Shown: positions 49,974 through 59,573 of the stretch, piece by piece
Position numbering within the stretch: position 1 is the stretch's first letter
How the letters are laid out: each line of letters opens with the position of its first letter
Source: Streptomyces glomeratus
GTDB lineage: Bacteria; Actinomycetota; Actinomycetes; Streptomycetales; Streptomycetaceae
Length of the DNA stretch: 64,000 nt
Assembly (NCBI RefSeq): GCF_021462825.1
Contig: NZ_JAKEEB010000006.1
Location: forward strand, 248,001 to 312,000
Direction of reading: 5' to 3'
The notes under the pieces: model-generated
Told to the model about the DNA's origin: nothing
Seen by the model: only the letters and a program-made list of their open reading frames with translations
The model's database searches: none
Translations under genes and position numbers: made by a program

Positions 49974-51113
49974 ATGCTTATGGCTACGGAAGACGCGGTG
50001 CGCGAAGCACTGGCGACGGTGAACGACCCCGAGATCCAGCGACCCATCACCGAGCTGGGGATGGTCAAATCGGTGGAGATCGGCGCGGACGGAGCGGTCG
50101 CGGTCACCGTGTACCTGACGGTCTCCGGCTGCCCCATGCGCGACACGATCACCCAGCGTGTCACCGACGCGGTCTCCCGCGTGGACGGTGTCACCCGGGT
50201 CGACGTCACGCTCGACGTGATGAGCGACGAGCAGCGGCGCGAACTGGCGTCCGCCCTGCGCGGCGGCCAGGCCGAACGCGAGGTCCCCTTCGCCAAGCCC
50301 GGCAACCTGACCCGGGTGTACGCGGTGGCCTCCGGCAAGGGCGGGGTCGGCAAGTCCTCGGTGACGGTGAACCTGGCGGCGGCGATGGCGGCCGACGGGC
50401 TGAAGGTCGGCGTCGTCGACGCCGACATCTACGGCCACAGCGTGCCGCGCATGCTGGGCGTGGACGGCCGTCCCACCCAGGTCGAGAACATGATCATGCC
50501 GCCCCAGGCGAACGGCGTGAAGGTCATCTCGATCGGCATGTTCACCCCGGGCAACGCGCCGGTCGTCTGGCGCGGCCCGATGCTGCACCGCGCACTCCAG
50601 CAGTTCCTCGCGGACGTGTTCTGGGGCGACCTCGACGTGCTGCTGCTCGACCTGCCGCCCGGCACGGGCGACATCGCGATCTCGGTGGCCCAGCTGATCC
50701 CGAACGCCGAGATCCTGGTGGTGACCACCCCGCAGCAGGCGGCCGCCGAGGTGGCGGAGCGGGCAGGCGCCATCGCCGTGCAGACCCACCAGAAGATCGT
50801 GGGCGTGGTCGAAAACATGTCCGGGCTGCCCTGCCCGCACTGCGGCGAGATGGTGGACGTCTTCGGCACGGGCGGGGGCCAGACGGTCGCCGACGGCCTC
50901 ACCCGCACGACCGGTACGACGGTTCCGGTCCTCGGCTCCATCCCCATCGACGTCCGCCTCCGCGAGGGCGGCGACGATGGCAGGCCGGTGGTCCTGACGG
51001 ACCCGGACTCCCCGGCGGGCTCGGCCCTGCGCTCGATCGCGGGCAAGCTCGGGGGCCGGCAGCGGGGCCTGTCGGGTCTGTCGCTGGGGATCACCCCGAA
51101 GAACAAGTTCTGA
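49974..51113 (+). CDS. mrp: Mrp/ApbC-type iron-sulfur carrier ATPase
   Basis: A 379-residue protein: an N-terminal MIP18-like (DUF59) domain, a deviant Walker A G-K-G-G-V-G-K-S at about 122, switch D-L-P-P-G-T-G-D and the cluster-binding C-P-H-C pair (C-P-H-C-G). This is the Mrp/NBP35 class that assembles and transfers Fe-S clusters. ATG 49974 or 49980 are both possible; there is no SD and TACCAT lies just upstream, so the mRNA may be leaderless. It follows the DUF1003 gene by 37 bases. The mycobacterial order is similar. Confidence 0.93.
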   Translation: MLMATEDAVREALATVNDPEIQRPITELGMVKSVEIGADGAVAVTVYLTVSGCPMRDTITQRVTDAVSRVDGVTRVDVTLDVMSDEQRRELASALRGGQAEREVPFAKPGNLTRVYAVASGKGGVGKSSVTVNLAAAMAADGLKVGVVDADIYGHSVPRMLGVDGRPTQVENMIMPPQANGVKVISIGMFTPGNAPVVWRGPMLHRALQQFLADVFWGDLDVLLLDLPPGTGDIAISVAQLIPNAEILVVTTPQQAAAEVAERAGAIAVQTHQKIVGVVENMSGLPCPHCGEMVDVFGTGGGQTVADGLTRTTGTTVPVLGSIPIDVRLREGGDDGRPVVLTDPDSPAGSALRSIAGKLGGRQRGLSGLSLGITPKNKF

Positions 51114-51133
51114 CATCGCACGTCTGCGATCTG

Positions 51134-51175
51134 CGGCTCCGTCCTTGGTCAACCGTTTGACCAGCGGCGGAGCCG
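51134..51175 (+). terminator. Terminator after mrp
   Basis: A two-stage hairpin: CGGCTCCG (51134-51141) pairs with CGGAGCCG (51168-51175), and an inner TGGTCAA/TTGACCA. It may also end transcription from the minus-strand gene at 51434. Confidence 0.7.
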
Positions 51176-51433
51176 TCGACGTTTGTCAGCGTTGGTTGTC
51201 GCTGAGCACCCTCCGACGGCCCCGAGACGGCCCGGGCCGGTCATAAGCCCGCCCAGAACTTGGCGACCCACAACTTGGCGACCCACGCACTGTGCTGCAC
51301 AGGTGGAGCGCGCCACTGTACGAACGCTGGACGCCATGGGCCGCGTCTGCTCGGCTCTGCCTGGGTCGATGGTTGCGGGACGGCCTACGGGGAACGCCGT
51401 CGCGGTGACGGCGCCCCCTTCCCCGGACGTCCG

Positions 51434-52093
51434 CTAGGCGACGTAGCCGTGGATGTCCTTGATCATCGCGAAGCCCAGTCCGTAGGCGCTCATGCCCCGG
51501 CCGTACGCCCCCACGTGCACCCCTGCCTGGGTGGACCCGGCGAGGACCCAGCCGAACTCGGACTCGCGGTAGTGGAACGGCGTGGGCACGCCGTCCACGG
51601 GCAGGGACAGGGTGGACCAGGCGGGGCCGACCAGGTCGTCCGCGAGGACCCACGCCGTCTCGGTCTGCTGGTCGAGCCAGTCGTCCCGCAGGCTGTGGTC
51701 CAGCTGGCCGGGCCAGGTGAACGACAGCAGGCCCACACCGGCCAGCCAGGCCGCGGAGGAGACCGAGGTGGCCTCCAGCACCCCCGTGCCGTCAGCGCTG
51801 CGCCGTACGGGGTTGGCGGCGACCGTCACCACGACCGCGAACCGCTCCTTGTCCTCGGTGGCCTCGTGGCGTACGGAGGGCTCGTCACCGTGCCCGACCG
51901 AACCGTGCTCCACGACCCCGTCGGCGGCGGTGCCCACCTGCATCAGCCAGCGCGGGCCCGTGAACGCCTCGTCGAGGCCGTACCACGGGAAGGACGCCTT
52001 CAGGTAACCGTCGACCGTGCCCCGGGCGAAGGGGAGCCGCGCTCCGCCCTCCGCGGCGGGCGCCTGCACGTCCACCCGACTCGTCGTCTCCAT
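51434..52093 (-). CDS. Hypothetical protein of unknown family
   Basis: A 219-residue soluble protein starting at ATG 52093, with Streptomyces codon bias. No recognisable motif. Visible features are the A-F-T-G-P-R-W-L-M-Q-V and G-W-V-L-A-G-S-T-Q-A-G-V-H-V-G-A-Y strands, suggesting a compact beta-rich fold. It has no signal or membrane segment. It lies between mrp and tatB and may be an independent gene; a longer reading from 52309 is unsupported by an SD. Confidence 0.65.
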   Translation of the reverse strand: METTSRVDVQAPAAEGGARLPFARGTVDGYLKASFPWYGLDEAFTGPRWLMQVGTAADGVVEHGSVGHGDEPSVRHEATEDKERFAVVVTVAANPVRRSADGTGVLEATSVSSAAWLAGVGLLSFTWPGQLDHSLRDDWLDQQTETAWVLADDLVGPAWSTLSLPVDGVPTPFHYRESEFGWVLAGSTQAGVHVGAYGRGMSAYGLGFAMIKDIHGYVA

Positions 52094-52335
52094 CTGCCCG
52101 GACGCCTCCTCGCTCTCGTCGGACTCGAGCGGCCCGCCCCCCACGGGCGTCGTCGCTCCAAACGGTCCGCACAACAACTGGGCAGCATAGCCACAGCGAT
52201 CCGAACCGCAGGGAAACGCCCGGCGCGTACGTCCCCTTGGACGTCGCAATACCGCCGCCCGCGCGCCGATCGGTGTATGGCCTGCGTCACGTCGCGACCG
52301 GCCGGGCACCGCCGCCGGCGGCGTCCGTGGGTGGC

Positions 52336-52782
52336 TCAGGTGGCGTCCGCGTCGAACGGCGGGCGCTCGTCGGGGCCCGCCTTCTCGGGCTTCTTCGTCA
52401 TGTCGACGGTGCCGCCGGCCGGGGACGACGCGGAGGACGGGGACGACGGAGAGTCGGACTCGCGGCCATGCACCGCGTCCGTGACTTCGGCCATCTCCCT
52501 CTTCAGGTCGAAGCCGTTGCGGATCTCCTTCAGCCCCAGCTCGTCGTTCTCCATCTGCTTGCGGATGAACGTCTTGGGGTTGAGGTCCTCGAACTCGAAG
52601 TCCTTGAACTCGGGGCCCAGCTCGTTGCGGATGTCCTGCTTGGCGCTCTCCGAGAACTCCCGGATCTTCCGGATGGTGCGTGTGACGTCCTGGATCATCT
52701 TCGGGAGCTTGTCCGGACCGAAGACGAGCACGGCAAGGACAACGAGCGTCACCAGCTCGAGCGGTCCTATGTCATTGAACAC
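52336..52782 (-). CDS. tatB: Sec-independent translocase subunit TatB
   Basis: A 148-residue TatB: short N-terminal helix after F-N-D-I-G-P-L-E-L (about residues 3-22), the hinge F-G-P-D-K-L-P and an amphipathic helix, then a charged C-terminal tail. GTG 52782 follows AAGGAG six bases away. TatB with TatC recognises twin-arginine signal peptides of folded proteins. Its place behind htrA, the anti-sigma gene and the ECF sigma gene matches the mycobacterial sigE cassette, which suggests joint envelope-stress control. Confidence 0.93.
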   Translation of the reverse strand: MFNDIGPLELVTLVVLAVLVFGPDKLPKMIQDVTRTIRKIREFSESAKQDIRNELGPEFKDFEFEDLNPKTFIRKQMENDELGLKEIRNGFDLKREMAEVTDAVHGRESDSPSSPSSASSPAGGTVDMTKKPEKAGPDERPPFDADAT

Positions 52783-52980
52783 CTGAAGCTCCTTGCGAGG
52801 TCCTCGGTCCGCGGCCCTCGGTGGTCGGGCGGGTCTTCCGTGGTCCGGGCCGGATCCACGGTACCCGGCGTTTCCGTCGGATCGGTACCGTGCCGGTCCG
52901 TCCGGCCGCGTGTACACGTCGGGTTTTCCGGGATGTTTGCCATGGGGGCGGCTTTCGTGTGTGTCTCCGTCCGGCCGGCG

Positions 52981-54747
52981 TCAGCTGCCGTTGGCGGAGC
53001 CGAGGACAAGCGTGATCGTCCGGGTCCCGCCGTCGCGGACCACGGTGAGCTTCAGACGGTCGCCGGGGCGGTGCGCGCGGGTCTTGACGATCAGTTCCTC
53101 CCCGGAGTGGACACGCGCCCCCTCGACCTCCGTGATCACGTCACCGGGTCTGATACCGGCCCTGTCGCCGGGTCCCCCCGGGGTGACCGCGGGGCCGCCG
53201 TCGGTGCCCTTGGCGGCGACGCGGGCACCGTCTCCCCCGAAGTCCATGTCGAGCGTCACGCCGATCACGGGGTGGGTGGCCCTGCCGGTGTTGATCAGCT
53301 CCTCGGCGACGCGTCGGGCCTGGTTGACGGGGATCGCGAAGCCGAGTCCGATGGAACCCGCCCCGCTGTTTTGGTCGGGGCTGTCGTCGGCCGAGCGGAT
53401 CGCGGAGTTGATGCCGACGACCCGGCCCCGGGCGTCGAGAAGGGGGCCGCCGGAGTTGTCGGGGTTGATCGGGGCGTCGGTCTGCAGGGCGTCCACATAC
53501 GACACATCGCTGCCGTCGCCCTTCTCACCGCCCGCCGTGATGGGCCGTTCCTTGGCGCTTATGATCCCGGAGGTGACCGTGCCGGCGAGGTCGAAGGGCG
53601 CGCCGATGGCCACGACCGGGTCGCCGACCTGGACGTTGTCGGAGTTGCCGAGGGGCAGGGGGTTCAGGCCCCGGACACCGCCGACCCTGACGACGGCGAG
53701 GTCGTAGCCGGTGTCGCGGCCGACGACGGTGGCCTTGGCGGTTTCGCCGCCGTTGAACGTCACCGATATCTCGCCGTTCGCCCCCGCGGGCTGGACGACG
53801 TGGTTGTTGGTCAGGATGTGTCCGCGGCGGTCGAGGACGAACCCGGTGCCGGTGTCCTCGGTGCCGTTGCCCTTGACATGCAGGGTCACGACGCTGGGCA
53901 GCGCGCGGGCGGCGATCCCGGCGACGCTGTCCGGGGCTCGCCCCGTGGGCTCCTTCCCGGCCTGCGGCAACCGGACGTCCCCCGGCAGGCCGCCGCCCAG
54001 CTCCAGCGCGGCGCCGACGGCACCGCCGACCCCTCCGGAGACGAGCGCGATCAGTACGGCCCCGAGCACGAGCCTCCCCCGGAGCCGACCGCTCCGCGGC
54101 TCCCGGGCGGCGACGCGGGCACCGTTCTGCTGGAAGGGGGCCCGTGGCGCCCAGGGATCGTAGTGCTGCCAGGGGGTGTGTCCGCCGTGGGCGGGAGGCG
54201 CTGCCGGGTGCCCGACCGGCGGGGCGGGAGACGCTGCGGGGTGCCCGACCGACGGGGCCGGGTGCCCCACGGGCGGGGCCGGATGCCCGACGGGCGGGGC
54301 CGGAGGCGCTGCCGGATGCCCGACCGGCGGGGCAGGGGCCCAGGGGCCCGGTGTGCCGTAGGGCGGGGTGTCGTAGGGGTCGGGGTCGTGAAGGGGCCGC
54401 GGGCGGTCGGCGGGGGCGTCGGCGCTCGCCTCGGGGTCCGGGCCTCCGGCGGGCTCCTCGGCGCCGGGGACACCGCCGATGAGCCCGGCGGACACCGCAC
54501 CGGAATCCGACGGCCCGGACGAGGTGCCGGGCGACGTGGCGGGCGGCACGGCCGCCGTCGGGCGCTCCGGTCCGAAGTCCCCTTCGGCGCAGGCTTCGCC
54601 GCGCGTCCGGGCGTCGACGGGCGGGCTCAGCTCGTAGTCACCGCCGGAGCCGCCGTCCGAGGCCCCGGACCGAATGCCCGCGCCGTCCCGCCCCTCGGGC
54701 GTCTCCTGCTCGGCGCCGCCCGCAGGGTCCGGCCTCTCCTCGCTCAT
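52981..54747 (-). CDS. htrA: HtrA/DegP-type membrane serine protease
   Basis: A 588-residue protein: a long Pro/Ala/Gly-rich cytoplasmic tail, one membrane helix (about 225-250), a trypsin-like domain with triad T-N-N-H-V-V, D in Y-D-L-A-V-V and Ser in D-N-S-G-G-P-L, and one C-terminal PDZ domain (G-I-R-P-G-D-V-I). About six P-P-V-G-H-P-A units lie in the tail. ATG 54747 follows GGGGAGAG. HtrA proteases degrade misfolded exported proteins and can regulate sigma factors; the neighbouring anti-sigma gene supports that link. Confidence 0.93.
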   Translation of the reverse strand: MSEERPDPAGGAEQETPEGRDGAGIRSGASDGGSGGDYELSPPVDARTRGEACAEGDFGPERPTAAVPPATSPGTSSGPSDSGAVSAGLIGGVPGAEEPAGGPDPEASADAPADRPRPLHDPDPYDTPPYGTPGPWAPAPPVGHPAAPPAPPVGHPAPPVGHPAPSVGHPAASPAPPVGHPAAPPAHGGHTPWQHYDPWAPRAPFQQNGARVAAREPRSGRLRGRLVLGAVLIALVSGGVGGAVGAALELGGGLPGDVRLPQAGKEPTGRAPDSVAGIAARALPSVVTLHVKGNGTEDTGTGFVLDRRGHILTNNHVVQPAGANGEISVTFNGGETAKATVVGRDTGYDLAVVRVGGVRGLNPLPLGNSDNVQVGDPVVAIGAPFDLAGTVTSGIISAKERPITAGGEKGDGSDVSYVDALQTDAPINPDNSGGPLLDARGRVVGINSAIRSADDSPDQNSGAGSIGLGFAIPVNQARRVAEELINTGRATHPVIGVTLDMDFGGDGARVAAKGTDGGPAVTPGGPGDRAGIRPGDVITEVEGARVHSGEELIVKTRAHRPGDRLKLTVVRDGGTRTITLVLGSANGS

Positions 54748-54885
54748 GCTCTCCCCACACCCGGCCCCGGCACGACGGCGCCGACGGTCGCCGCTCGATC
54801 GTCGATTCCGCGCCCGGGACGCTTCCGCGGGCGCGGTCCGGCACGGATTCAACCAGGTTCGCGGGCCGGCGCGCAGATGCCCGGT

Positions 54886-55875
54886 TCAGTGGGCCATGTA
54901 GGGAAAGGACGAGGAGGGCGGGCCGCCGGACGAGGCCGGCTTCGGCGCCATGAGCAGTCCGGGAGCCGTGATCCCCGGGGCGGGCGACCAGGGCCTCAGC
55001 GTGAGCGGCGGTGCGGTCTCGGTGAGTGGGCGTATCAGTGGGGACATCGCGGCGGCCCCGGCCACCACGGGAGCCGTCAGGGCGCGGATCTCCGAGGCGT
55101 CCGGTACCTGCCGAGTGGGTCCCCCGGGCAGCAGCGGGGCCGACGCCATCGTCGACGCGACGGGTGCCTGGCGCAGCGCCCGCTGCCCGAGCAGCGGTCC
55201 GACGCCCCGCCGTCGGGGAGTGTCGGGCGTCGTCGGGCCGCCCGTGCCCGGCGAACGCATCGGGATCACATTGCTTCCGGTGCCCGATCCGCGCGCCTCC
55301 GCGCCCGTGTCGGTCACGACACCCGTCGACACCCCGCCGAGCGCGATCGCGGCCAGCGACACGGCGCCCGCGGCGACGAACGCGAACCGCCGCCCCCGGG
55401 AGGCCGCGCGATCGGCGTCATGGCGGCCGACGTGATGGATGCGGAACCCCCGGTCCGCGGAAAGCGCCTGGCCCTCGGACGGGGACAGCGCCGTTGCGTG
55501 CGGCCCCGCCGGAACGTAGCCGAAGGGCTCACCCCTCACTCCGAAGACGCCCGGCGCAGGGGGAAGGCCGGCGGCCGACGGCATTCCTCTGCCGAGACCA
55601 CCCCCGCCGAACGGCGTGCCACCGCCGTCGACGTCACCTCCCGGCAGGCCCTGAAGGCGGGCCAGGAAGCTTTCGGAGGGCGGCGGCGGGGCCGCCTCCG
55701 CGAAGACGTTCTTCAGCCGGCGCTGGGCGTCGGCCTCTGCCTTGCACTTCGCGCATGTGGCCAGATGGGCCAGCACGCGTTCGCGCGTCTCATGACCGAG
55801 CTCTCCGTCGATGAGGGCGGAGAGTCGGTCCCCCAGGTGCTGCTCTGCCGGTGTGGGGCGACGGGATCCACTCAC
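54886..55875 (-). CDS. Zinc anti-sigma factor (RseA-like)
   Basis: A 329-residue protein with an N-terminal zinc anti-sigma domain: [27 protein letters not shown], with the H-x3-C-x2-C zinc motif. One membrane helix (about 155-180), then a long extracellular Pro-rich tail. It should bind and silence the ECF sigma factor encoded just upstream, with which it overlaps (GTGA). GTG 55875 is set by that overlap. The tail could be the target of HtrA-type proteolysis. Confidence 0.9.
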   Translation of the reverse strand: MSGSRRPTPAEQHLGDRLSALIDGELGHETRERVLAHLATCAKCKAEADAQRRLKNVFAEAAPPPPSESFLARLQGLPGGDVDGGGTPFGGGGLGRGMPSAAGLPPAPGVFGVRGEPFGYVPAGPHATALSPSEGQALSADRGFRIHHVGRHDADRAASRGRRFAFVAAGAVSLAAIALGGVSTGVVTDTGAEARGSGTGSNVIPMRSPGTGGPTTPDTPRRRGVGPLLGQRALRQAPVASTMASAPLLPGGPTRQVPDASEIRALTAPVVAGAAAMSPLIRPLTETAPPLTLRPWSPAPGITAPGLLMAPKPASSGGPPSSSFPYMAH

Positions 55876-56642
55876 GCGGTCGCGCCCCCTCCCCCCAGCG
55901 CGGGCACACGGGCCATGAAGGTACGCCGCTCGGCCCGGGCCTCGGGAGAGCGGTGCGCCAGCGCCTTGCGCAGCTGCGAGCGGCCGCGGTGGATACGGGA
56001 CCGGACCGTGCCGAGCTTGACGCCCAGGGTCGCGGCGATCTCCTCGTAGGACAGTCCTTCGATGTCGCACAGGACGACGGCGGCACGGAACTCGGGCGCG
56101 AGGGTGTCCAGGGCCTGCTGGACGTCCGCGTCGAAGTGGGCGTCGTTGAAGGCCTGCTGCGGGGTGGGCTCCCGGCTGGCGAGCCGCTCGGCCGCGTCCT
56201 CGCCGAGCGCGTCGAAGCGGATGCGCTGCTTACGGCGGACCATGTCCAGGAAGAGGTTCGTGGTGATGCGGTGCAGCCAGCCCTCGAAGGTGCCGGGTGT
56301 GTAGGACGACAGGGAGCGGAAGACCCGGACGAAGACTTCCTGTGTCAGGTCCTCGGCGTCGTGCTGGTTTCCGGTCAGGCGGTACGCCAGGCGGTAGACC
56401 CGGCCGCTGTGCGTGCTGACGATCTCCTCCCAGGTGGGCGGAGTCCACGCCTGCGAGTCCGCGTCGGTGGCGAAGGTCGCGGTCTGCGCGGTCTCGGCAG
56501 CGTGGTGCGTGTCAGCGATGTCGGTCACGGATTTCGGCTCACCCGGTGACCTGAGGAAGCGCCGCAGCACTCCTCCCCGATCCACAGGCGCAGCCGCACC
56601 TCCCCTGTCGGCTCTGGTGGTGTCCAGTGGAGCCCCTACCAT
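55872..56642 (-). CDS. sigE: ECF sigma factor (SigE-like)
   Basis: A 256-residue ECF sigma factor with an unstructured first ~70 residues, region 2 ([20 protein letters not shown] and W-L-H-R-I-T-T-N) and region 4 ([25 protein letters not shown]). The neighbours (anti-sigma, htrA, tatB) match the M. tuberculosis sigE cassette; it is not necessarily the S. coelicolor gene called sigE. ATG 56642 follows GAGGTGG. It is the first gene of a four-gene minus-strand unit. Confidence 0.93.
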   Translation of the reverse strand: MVGAPLDTTRADRGGAAAPVDRGGVLRRFLRSPGEPKSVTDIADTHHAAETAQTATFATDADSQAWTPPTWEEIVSTHSGRVYRLAYRLTGNQHDAEDLTQEVFVRVFRSLSSYTPGTFEGWLHRITTNLFLDMVRRKQRIRFDALGEDAAERLASREPTPQQAFNDAHFDADVQQALDTLAPEFRAAVVLCDIEGLSYEEIAATLGVKLGTVRSRIHRGRSQLRKALAHRSPEARAERRTFMARVPALGGGGATA

Positions 56643-56861
56643 AGCCACCTCGCCCGTTAGCTCCGGATAAGCGGTTTTGAGAGAATTTGATCTGCGCTGA
56701 TGCGGCCGCGTCAGCACCTGCTCGACGCCCAGGTCCACCGGATGTCCCCCGTCCTTCCCCCGCTGCTCTTCCCACCCTTCCAAACGCCTGGTCCCATCTG
56801 CGGGTTCCCGGGGCCAACGGATACAGTCACGCCCAGGCAATCACGGGGACAGGAGAGGGTC

Positions 56862-57494
56862 ATTACCGGCAACCGGCAGACGAGCTGGGCGTTCGCCGAC
56901 GCCTATGTCGCCGAGGACGACGCGCTGCGCTGGGCCCGCGACCGGGCCCGTGACGCGGGGCTGCGCTCGGTCTCGCCCGGCACGGGCGCCGCGCTGCGCC
57001 TGCTCGCCGCCACCGTGGACGCCAAGGCCGTGGCGGAGATCGGTACCGGATGCGGCGTCTCGGGGATCCATCTGCTGCACGGCATGCGGCCGGACGGCGT
57101 GCTCACCACGGTGGACCCGGAGCCGGAGCACCAGCAGTTCGCCCGCCAGGCGTTCCGTGCCTGCGGCTTCGCCAGCAACCGCGCCCGGTTCATCCCGGGC
57201 CGCGCCCTGGACGTGCTGCCACGGCTGGCGGACGCCGGCTACGACCTCGTCTTCTGCGACGGCGACCGGCTCGAGGTGCTCGACTATCTCGCTGAATCGT
57301 TGCGCCTGCTGCGGCCGGGCGGCCTCGTCGTCTTCGAGGGTGTCCTCGCCAACGGCCGCACGGTGGACTCGGGGCCCCAGCCCACCGAGGTGCTGCGGCT
57401 GCGGGAGCTGCTGCGCACGGTCCGCGAGAGCCCGGACCTGGTGCCCTCACTGCTCCCGGTGGGTGACGGACTGCTGTGCGCCGTCAAGCGCTGA
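56862..57494 (+). CDS. O-methyltransferase (SAM-dependent)
   Basis: A SAM methyltransferase of the catechol type: G-T-G-C-G-V-S-G motif I, V-D-P-E-P-E-H acidic motif, Y-D-L-V-F-C-D-G-D metal/substrate region. I place the start at ATT 56862, where AGGAG stands six bases upstream, giving 210 residues, the family's usual length. Conventional starts upstream (ATG 56742 or 56700) have no SD and would add a Pro-rich non-homologous stretch. The mycobacterial homologue is divergent from sigE, as here. Substrate unknown. Confidence 0.88.
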   Translation: MTGNRQTSWAFADAYVAEDDALRWARDRARDAGLRSVSPGTGAALRLLAATVDAKAVAEIGTGCGVSGIHLLHGMRPDGVLTTVDPEPEHQQFARQAFRACGFASNRARFIPGRALDVLPRLADAGYDLVFCDGDRLEVLDYLAESLRLLRPGGLVVFEGVLANGRTVDSGPQPTEVLRLRELLRTVRESPDLVPSLLPVGDGLLCAVKR

Positions 57495-57538
57495 GCGGGG
57501 TGTGCGCGCCGAAGGACGCGCCGAGGGCGAGCCGGGCC

Positions 57539-57574
57539 AAAAAGCAGTCCCCGGCACCGCGTACGATGCCGGGG
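57539..57574 (-). terminator. Terminator of the DUF3117 gene
   Basis: On the minus strand CCCCGGCA (57567-57574) pairs with TGCCGGGG (57549-57556), followed shortly by TTTTT. Confidence 0.75.
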
Positions 57575-57602
57575 CAGCCGAAAATCGGGGTCGCTTTCCG
57601 CG

Positions 57603-57770
57603 TCAGCCGACGACCTTTTTGAGGGCGTCGCCGAGTGCGTCGGCCTCGTCAGGGGTCAGCTCGACGACGAGCCGACCGCCGCCTTCGAGCGGAACGCGCA
57701 TGACGATGCCCCGCCCCTCCTTGGTCACCTCGAGCGGGCCGTCGCCCGTCCGCGGCTTCATGGCCGCCAT
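57603..57770 (-). CDS. DUF3117 small protein
   Basis: A 55-residue protein M-A-A-M-K-P-R-T-G-D-G-P, conserved in actinobacteria as DUF3117, with a V-T-K-E-G-R-G-I-V-M-R-V-P-L-E strand and a C-terminal D-A-L-G-D-A-L helix. Function unknown; the family is highly conserved, so it is likely important. AAGGGG precedes ATG 57770. The longer frame begins upstream without an SD. A terminator follows. Confidence 0.92.
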   Translation of the reverse strand: MAAMKPRTGDGPLEVTKEGRGIVMRVPLEGGGRLVVELTPDEADALGDALKKVVG

Positions 57771-57882
57771 GCTCGTTCCCCTTCCTGAAACCAGCTCATC
57801 GTCAGCCGACGGCCCCTTTGAAAGGGCACGCGACCCCTTGGGGGACACGCGACACCGGCATCGAACACATTGCTTCCCAGCC

Positions 57883-57913
57883 ATTATCCCGCATGTCCGG
57901 ACCCGATGACCAA
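57883..57913 (-). promoter_or_regulatory. Candidate promoter of the DUF3117 gene
   Basis: On the minus strand TTGGTC (57908-57913), a 19-base spacer and GATAAT (57883-57888). The start would be near 57876. The 376-base gap (57771-58146) otherwise shows no gene. Confidence 0.45.
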
Positions 57914-58146
57914 CATGAGTCGGCATCGCTTGAGCAACACGCCCGACCAAAACCACTCAATTCGGCGATGTGGCTGTGATACTGCGCCATCGCACGGAGC
58001 TCCGCCGACCTGATGCGATCGGGCATTGTTTGACGCAGGTCACACACCGCGTCCGGGCGGCGGCGGATGATCTCCGCCATGCTGTCCTTCGGACGCAAGG
58101 GCGTACCGACCGGTACGACGGAGCCGCGACCCCGGAGGGGACCACC

Positions 58147-58950
58147 ATGGCCGACACCGTGCTCTACGAGGTGAGCGACGGACTCGCGACGATCACGCTG
58201 AACCGTCCCGAGGCGATGAACGCGATGAACATCGAGGCGAAGGCCGCCCTGCGGGACGCGGCGCAGGAGGCGGCGGCCGACGCGGCCGTGCGCGCGATCC
58301 TGCTCACCGCGGCCGGGGAGCGGGCGTTCTGCGTGGGCCAGGACCTCAAGGAGCACATCGGGCTGCTCCAGGCGCAGGACGCGGGCTCGGACGCCGGGGT
58401 GATGAGCACCGTCCGTGAGCACTACAACCCCATCGTGCGGGCGCTCACGGGCGCGGCGAAGCCGGTGGTCGCCGCGGTGAACGGGGTCGCGGCCGGCGCC
58501 GGCTTCGGTTTCGCCCTGGCCGCGGACTACCGGATCGTCGCGGACACCGCGGCCTTCAACACCTCCTTCGCGGGCGTCGCGCTCACCGCGGACTCGGGGA
58601 TCTCCTGGACGCTGCCGCGGGTCGTCGGCCCCTCCCGCGCCGCGGACCTGCTGCTCTTCCCGCGCAGCATCAGCGCCCAGCAGGCGTTCGAGTGGGGCAT
58701 CGCGAACCGGCTGGTCCCGCAGGCCGACCTGCGCGCCGAGGCCGAGAAGACCGCCCGCTCCCTGGCCGAGGGGCCGACGCTGGCGTACGCCGCTTTGAAG
58801 GAGTCCCTCGCCTACGGGCTCTCCCACTCCCTGGACGAGGCCCTGGAGAAGGAGGACGAACTGCAGACACGCGCGGGAGCGTCGGAGGACCACAGGATCG
58901 CGGTGCGGGCGTTCGTGAACAAGGAGAAGCCCGCCTATCTGGGCCGCTGA
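58147..58950 (+). CDS. Enoyl-CoA hydratase/isomerase
   Basis: A 267-residue crotonase-fold protein: N-R-P-E-A-M-N-A near the start, the oxyanion-hole loops C-V-G-Q-D-L and A-V-N-G-V-A-A-G-A-G, then A-D-Y-R-I-V. It carries the catalytic elements of an enoyl-CoA hydratase; it could be a 2-enoyl-CoA or a PaaG-like isomerase. GGAGGGG precedes ATG 58147. It is monocistronic by layout and convergent with tag. Confidence 0.92.
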   Translation: MADTVLYEVSDGLATITLNRPEAMNAMNIEAKAALRDAAQEAAADAAVRAILLTAAGERAFCVGQDLKEHIGLLQAQDAGSDAGVMSTVREHYNPIVRALTGAAKPVVAAVNGVAAGAGFGFALAADYRIVADTAAFNTSFAGVALTADSGISWTLPRVVGPSRAADLLLFPRSISAQQAFEWGIANRLVPQADLRAEAEKTARSLAEGPTLAYAALKESLAYGLSHSLDEALEKEDELQTRAGASEDHRIAVRAFVNKEKPAYLGR

Positions 58951-58991
58951 GGGCGCCTGCGCGCGACGGCGGTGCCGGTGCGCGCCCCTGG

Positions 58992-59573
58992 TCAGCCGCT
59001 GCGGGCGGCGCAGTCTGCCAGATGGTCGTCGACCAGTCCGCACGCCTGCATCAGCGCGTACGCCGTCGTCGGGCCGACGAAACGGATACCGCGCTTCTTC
59101 AGGGCCTTGGACAGGGCCGTCGACTCGGCCGTGACCGCCGGGACGTCGGCCAGGGTCCTGGGGGCGGGGCGGGAGGCCCTGTCGGGGGCGTAGGACCAGA
59201 TCAGCCCGTCGAGCTCGCCGGGGGCCCACTCGGCGAGCACGCGCGCGTTGGCGAGCGTCGCCTCTATCTTGGCGCGATTGCGGATGATGCCCGAATCGGC
59301 GAGCAGGCGCTCCTGGTCGGCCTCGGTGAAGCCGGCCACCTTGGCGATCCTGAAGTCGGCGAAGGCGGCCCGGAAGCCCTCGCGGCGGCGCAGGATCGTG
59401 ATCCACGACAGGCCCGACTGGAAGGCTTCGAGGCTCAGCCGCTCGTACAGCGCGTCGTCGCCGTGGACCGTGCGGCCCCACTCCTCGTCGTGGTAGGCCA
59501 CGTATTCCTCGGCGGACAGGGCCCATGGGCAGCGCAGCACCCCGTCGGGTCCGGCGACGGCCGCGTGGCTCAC
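58992..59573 (-). CDS. tag: DNA-3-methyladenine glycosylase I (Tag)
   Basis: A 193-residue Tag: C-P-W-A-L and Y-H-D-E-E-W-G with the catalytic-site residues, L-E-A-F-Q-S-G-L-S-W-I-T-I-L-R-R-R-E near the middle, and conserved H/C residues near the C terminus (H-L-A-D-C). It excises 3-methyladenine from alkylated DNA. GTG 59573 overlaps the TGA of the DivIVA-domain gene (GTGA), so they are an operon, in the same order as in mycobacteria (tagA beside a DivIVA-like gene). Confidence 0.95.
   Translation of the reverse strand: MSHAAVAGPDGVLRCPWALSAEEYVAYHDEEWGRTVHGDDALYERLSLEAFQSGLSWITILRRREGFRAAFADFRIAKVAGFTEADQERLLADSGIIRNRAKIEATLANARVLAEWAPGELDGLIWSYAPDRASRPAPRTLADVPAVTAESTALSKALKKRGIRFVGPTTAYALMQACGLVDDHLADCAARSG

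Noticed and set aside
49970..49990. Leaderless promoter of mrp
   Set aside because: TACCAT is suitably placed, but no -35 is at the right spacing; left as a comment on the start.
53360..53480. Inactive HtrA because the motif reads D-N-S-G-G instead of G-N-S-G-G
   Set aside because: The catalytic Ser, His and Asp are all present; D-N-S-G-G-P also occurs in active HtrA proteases.
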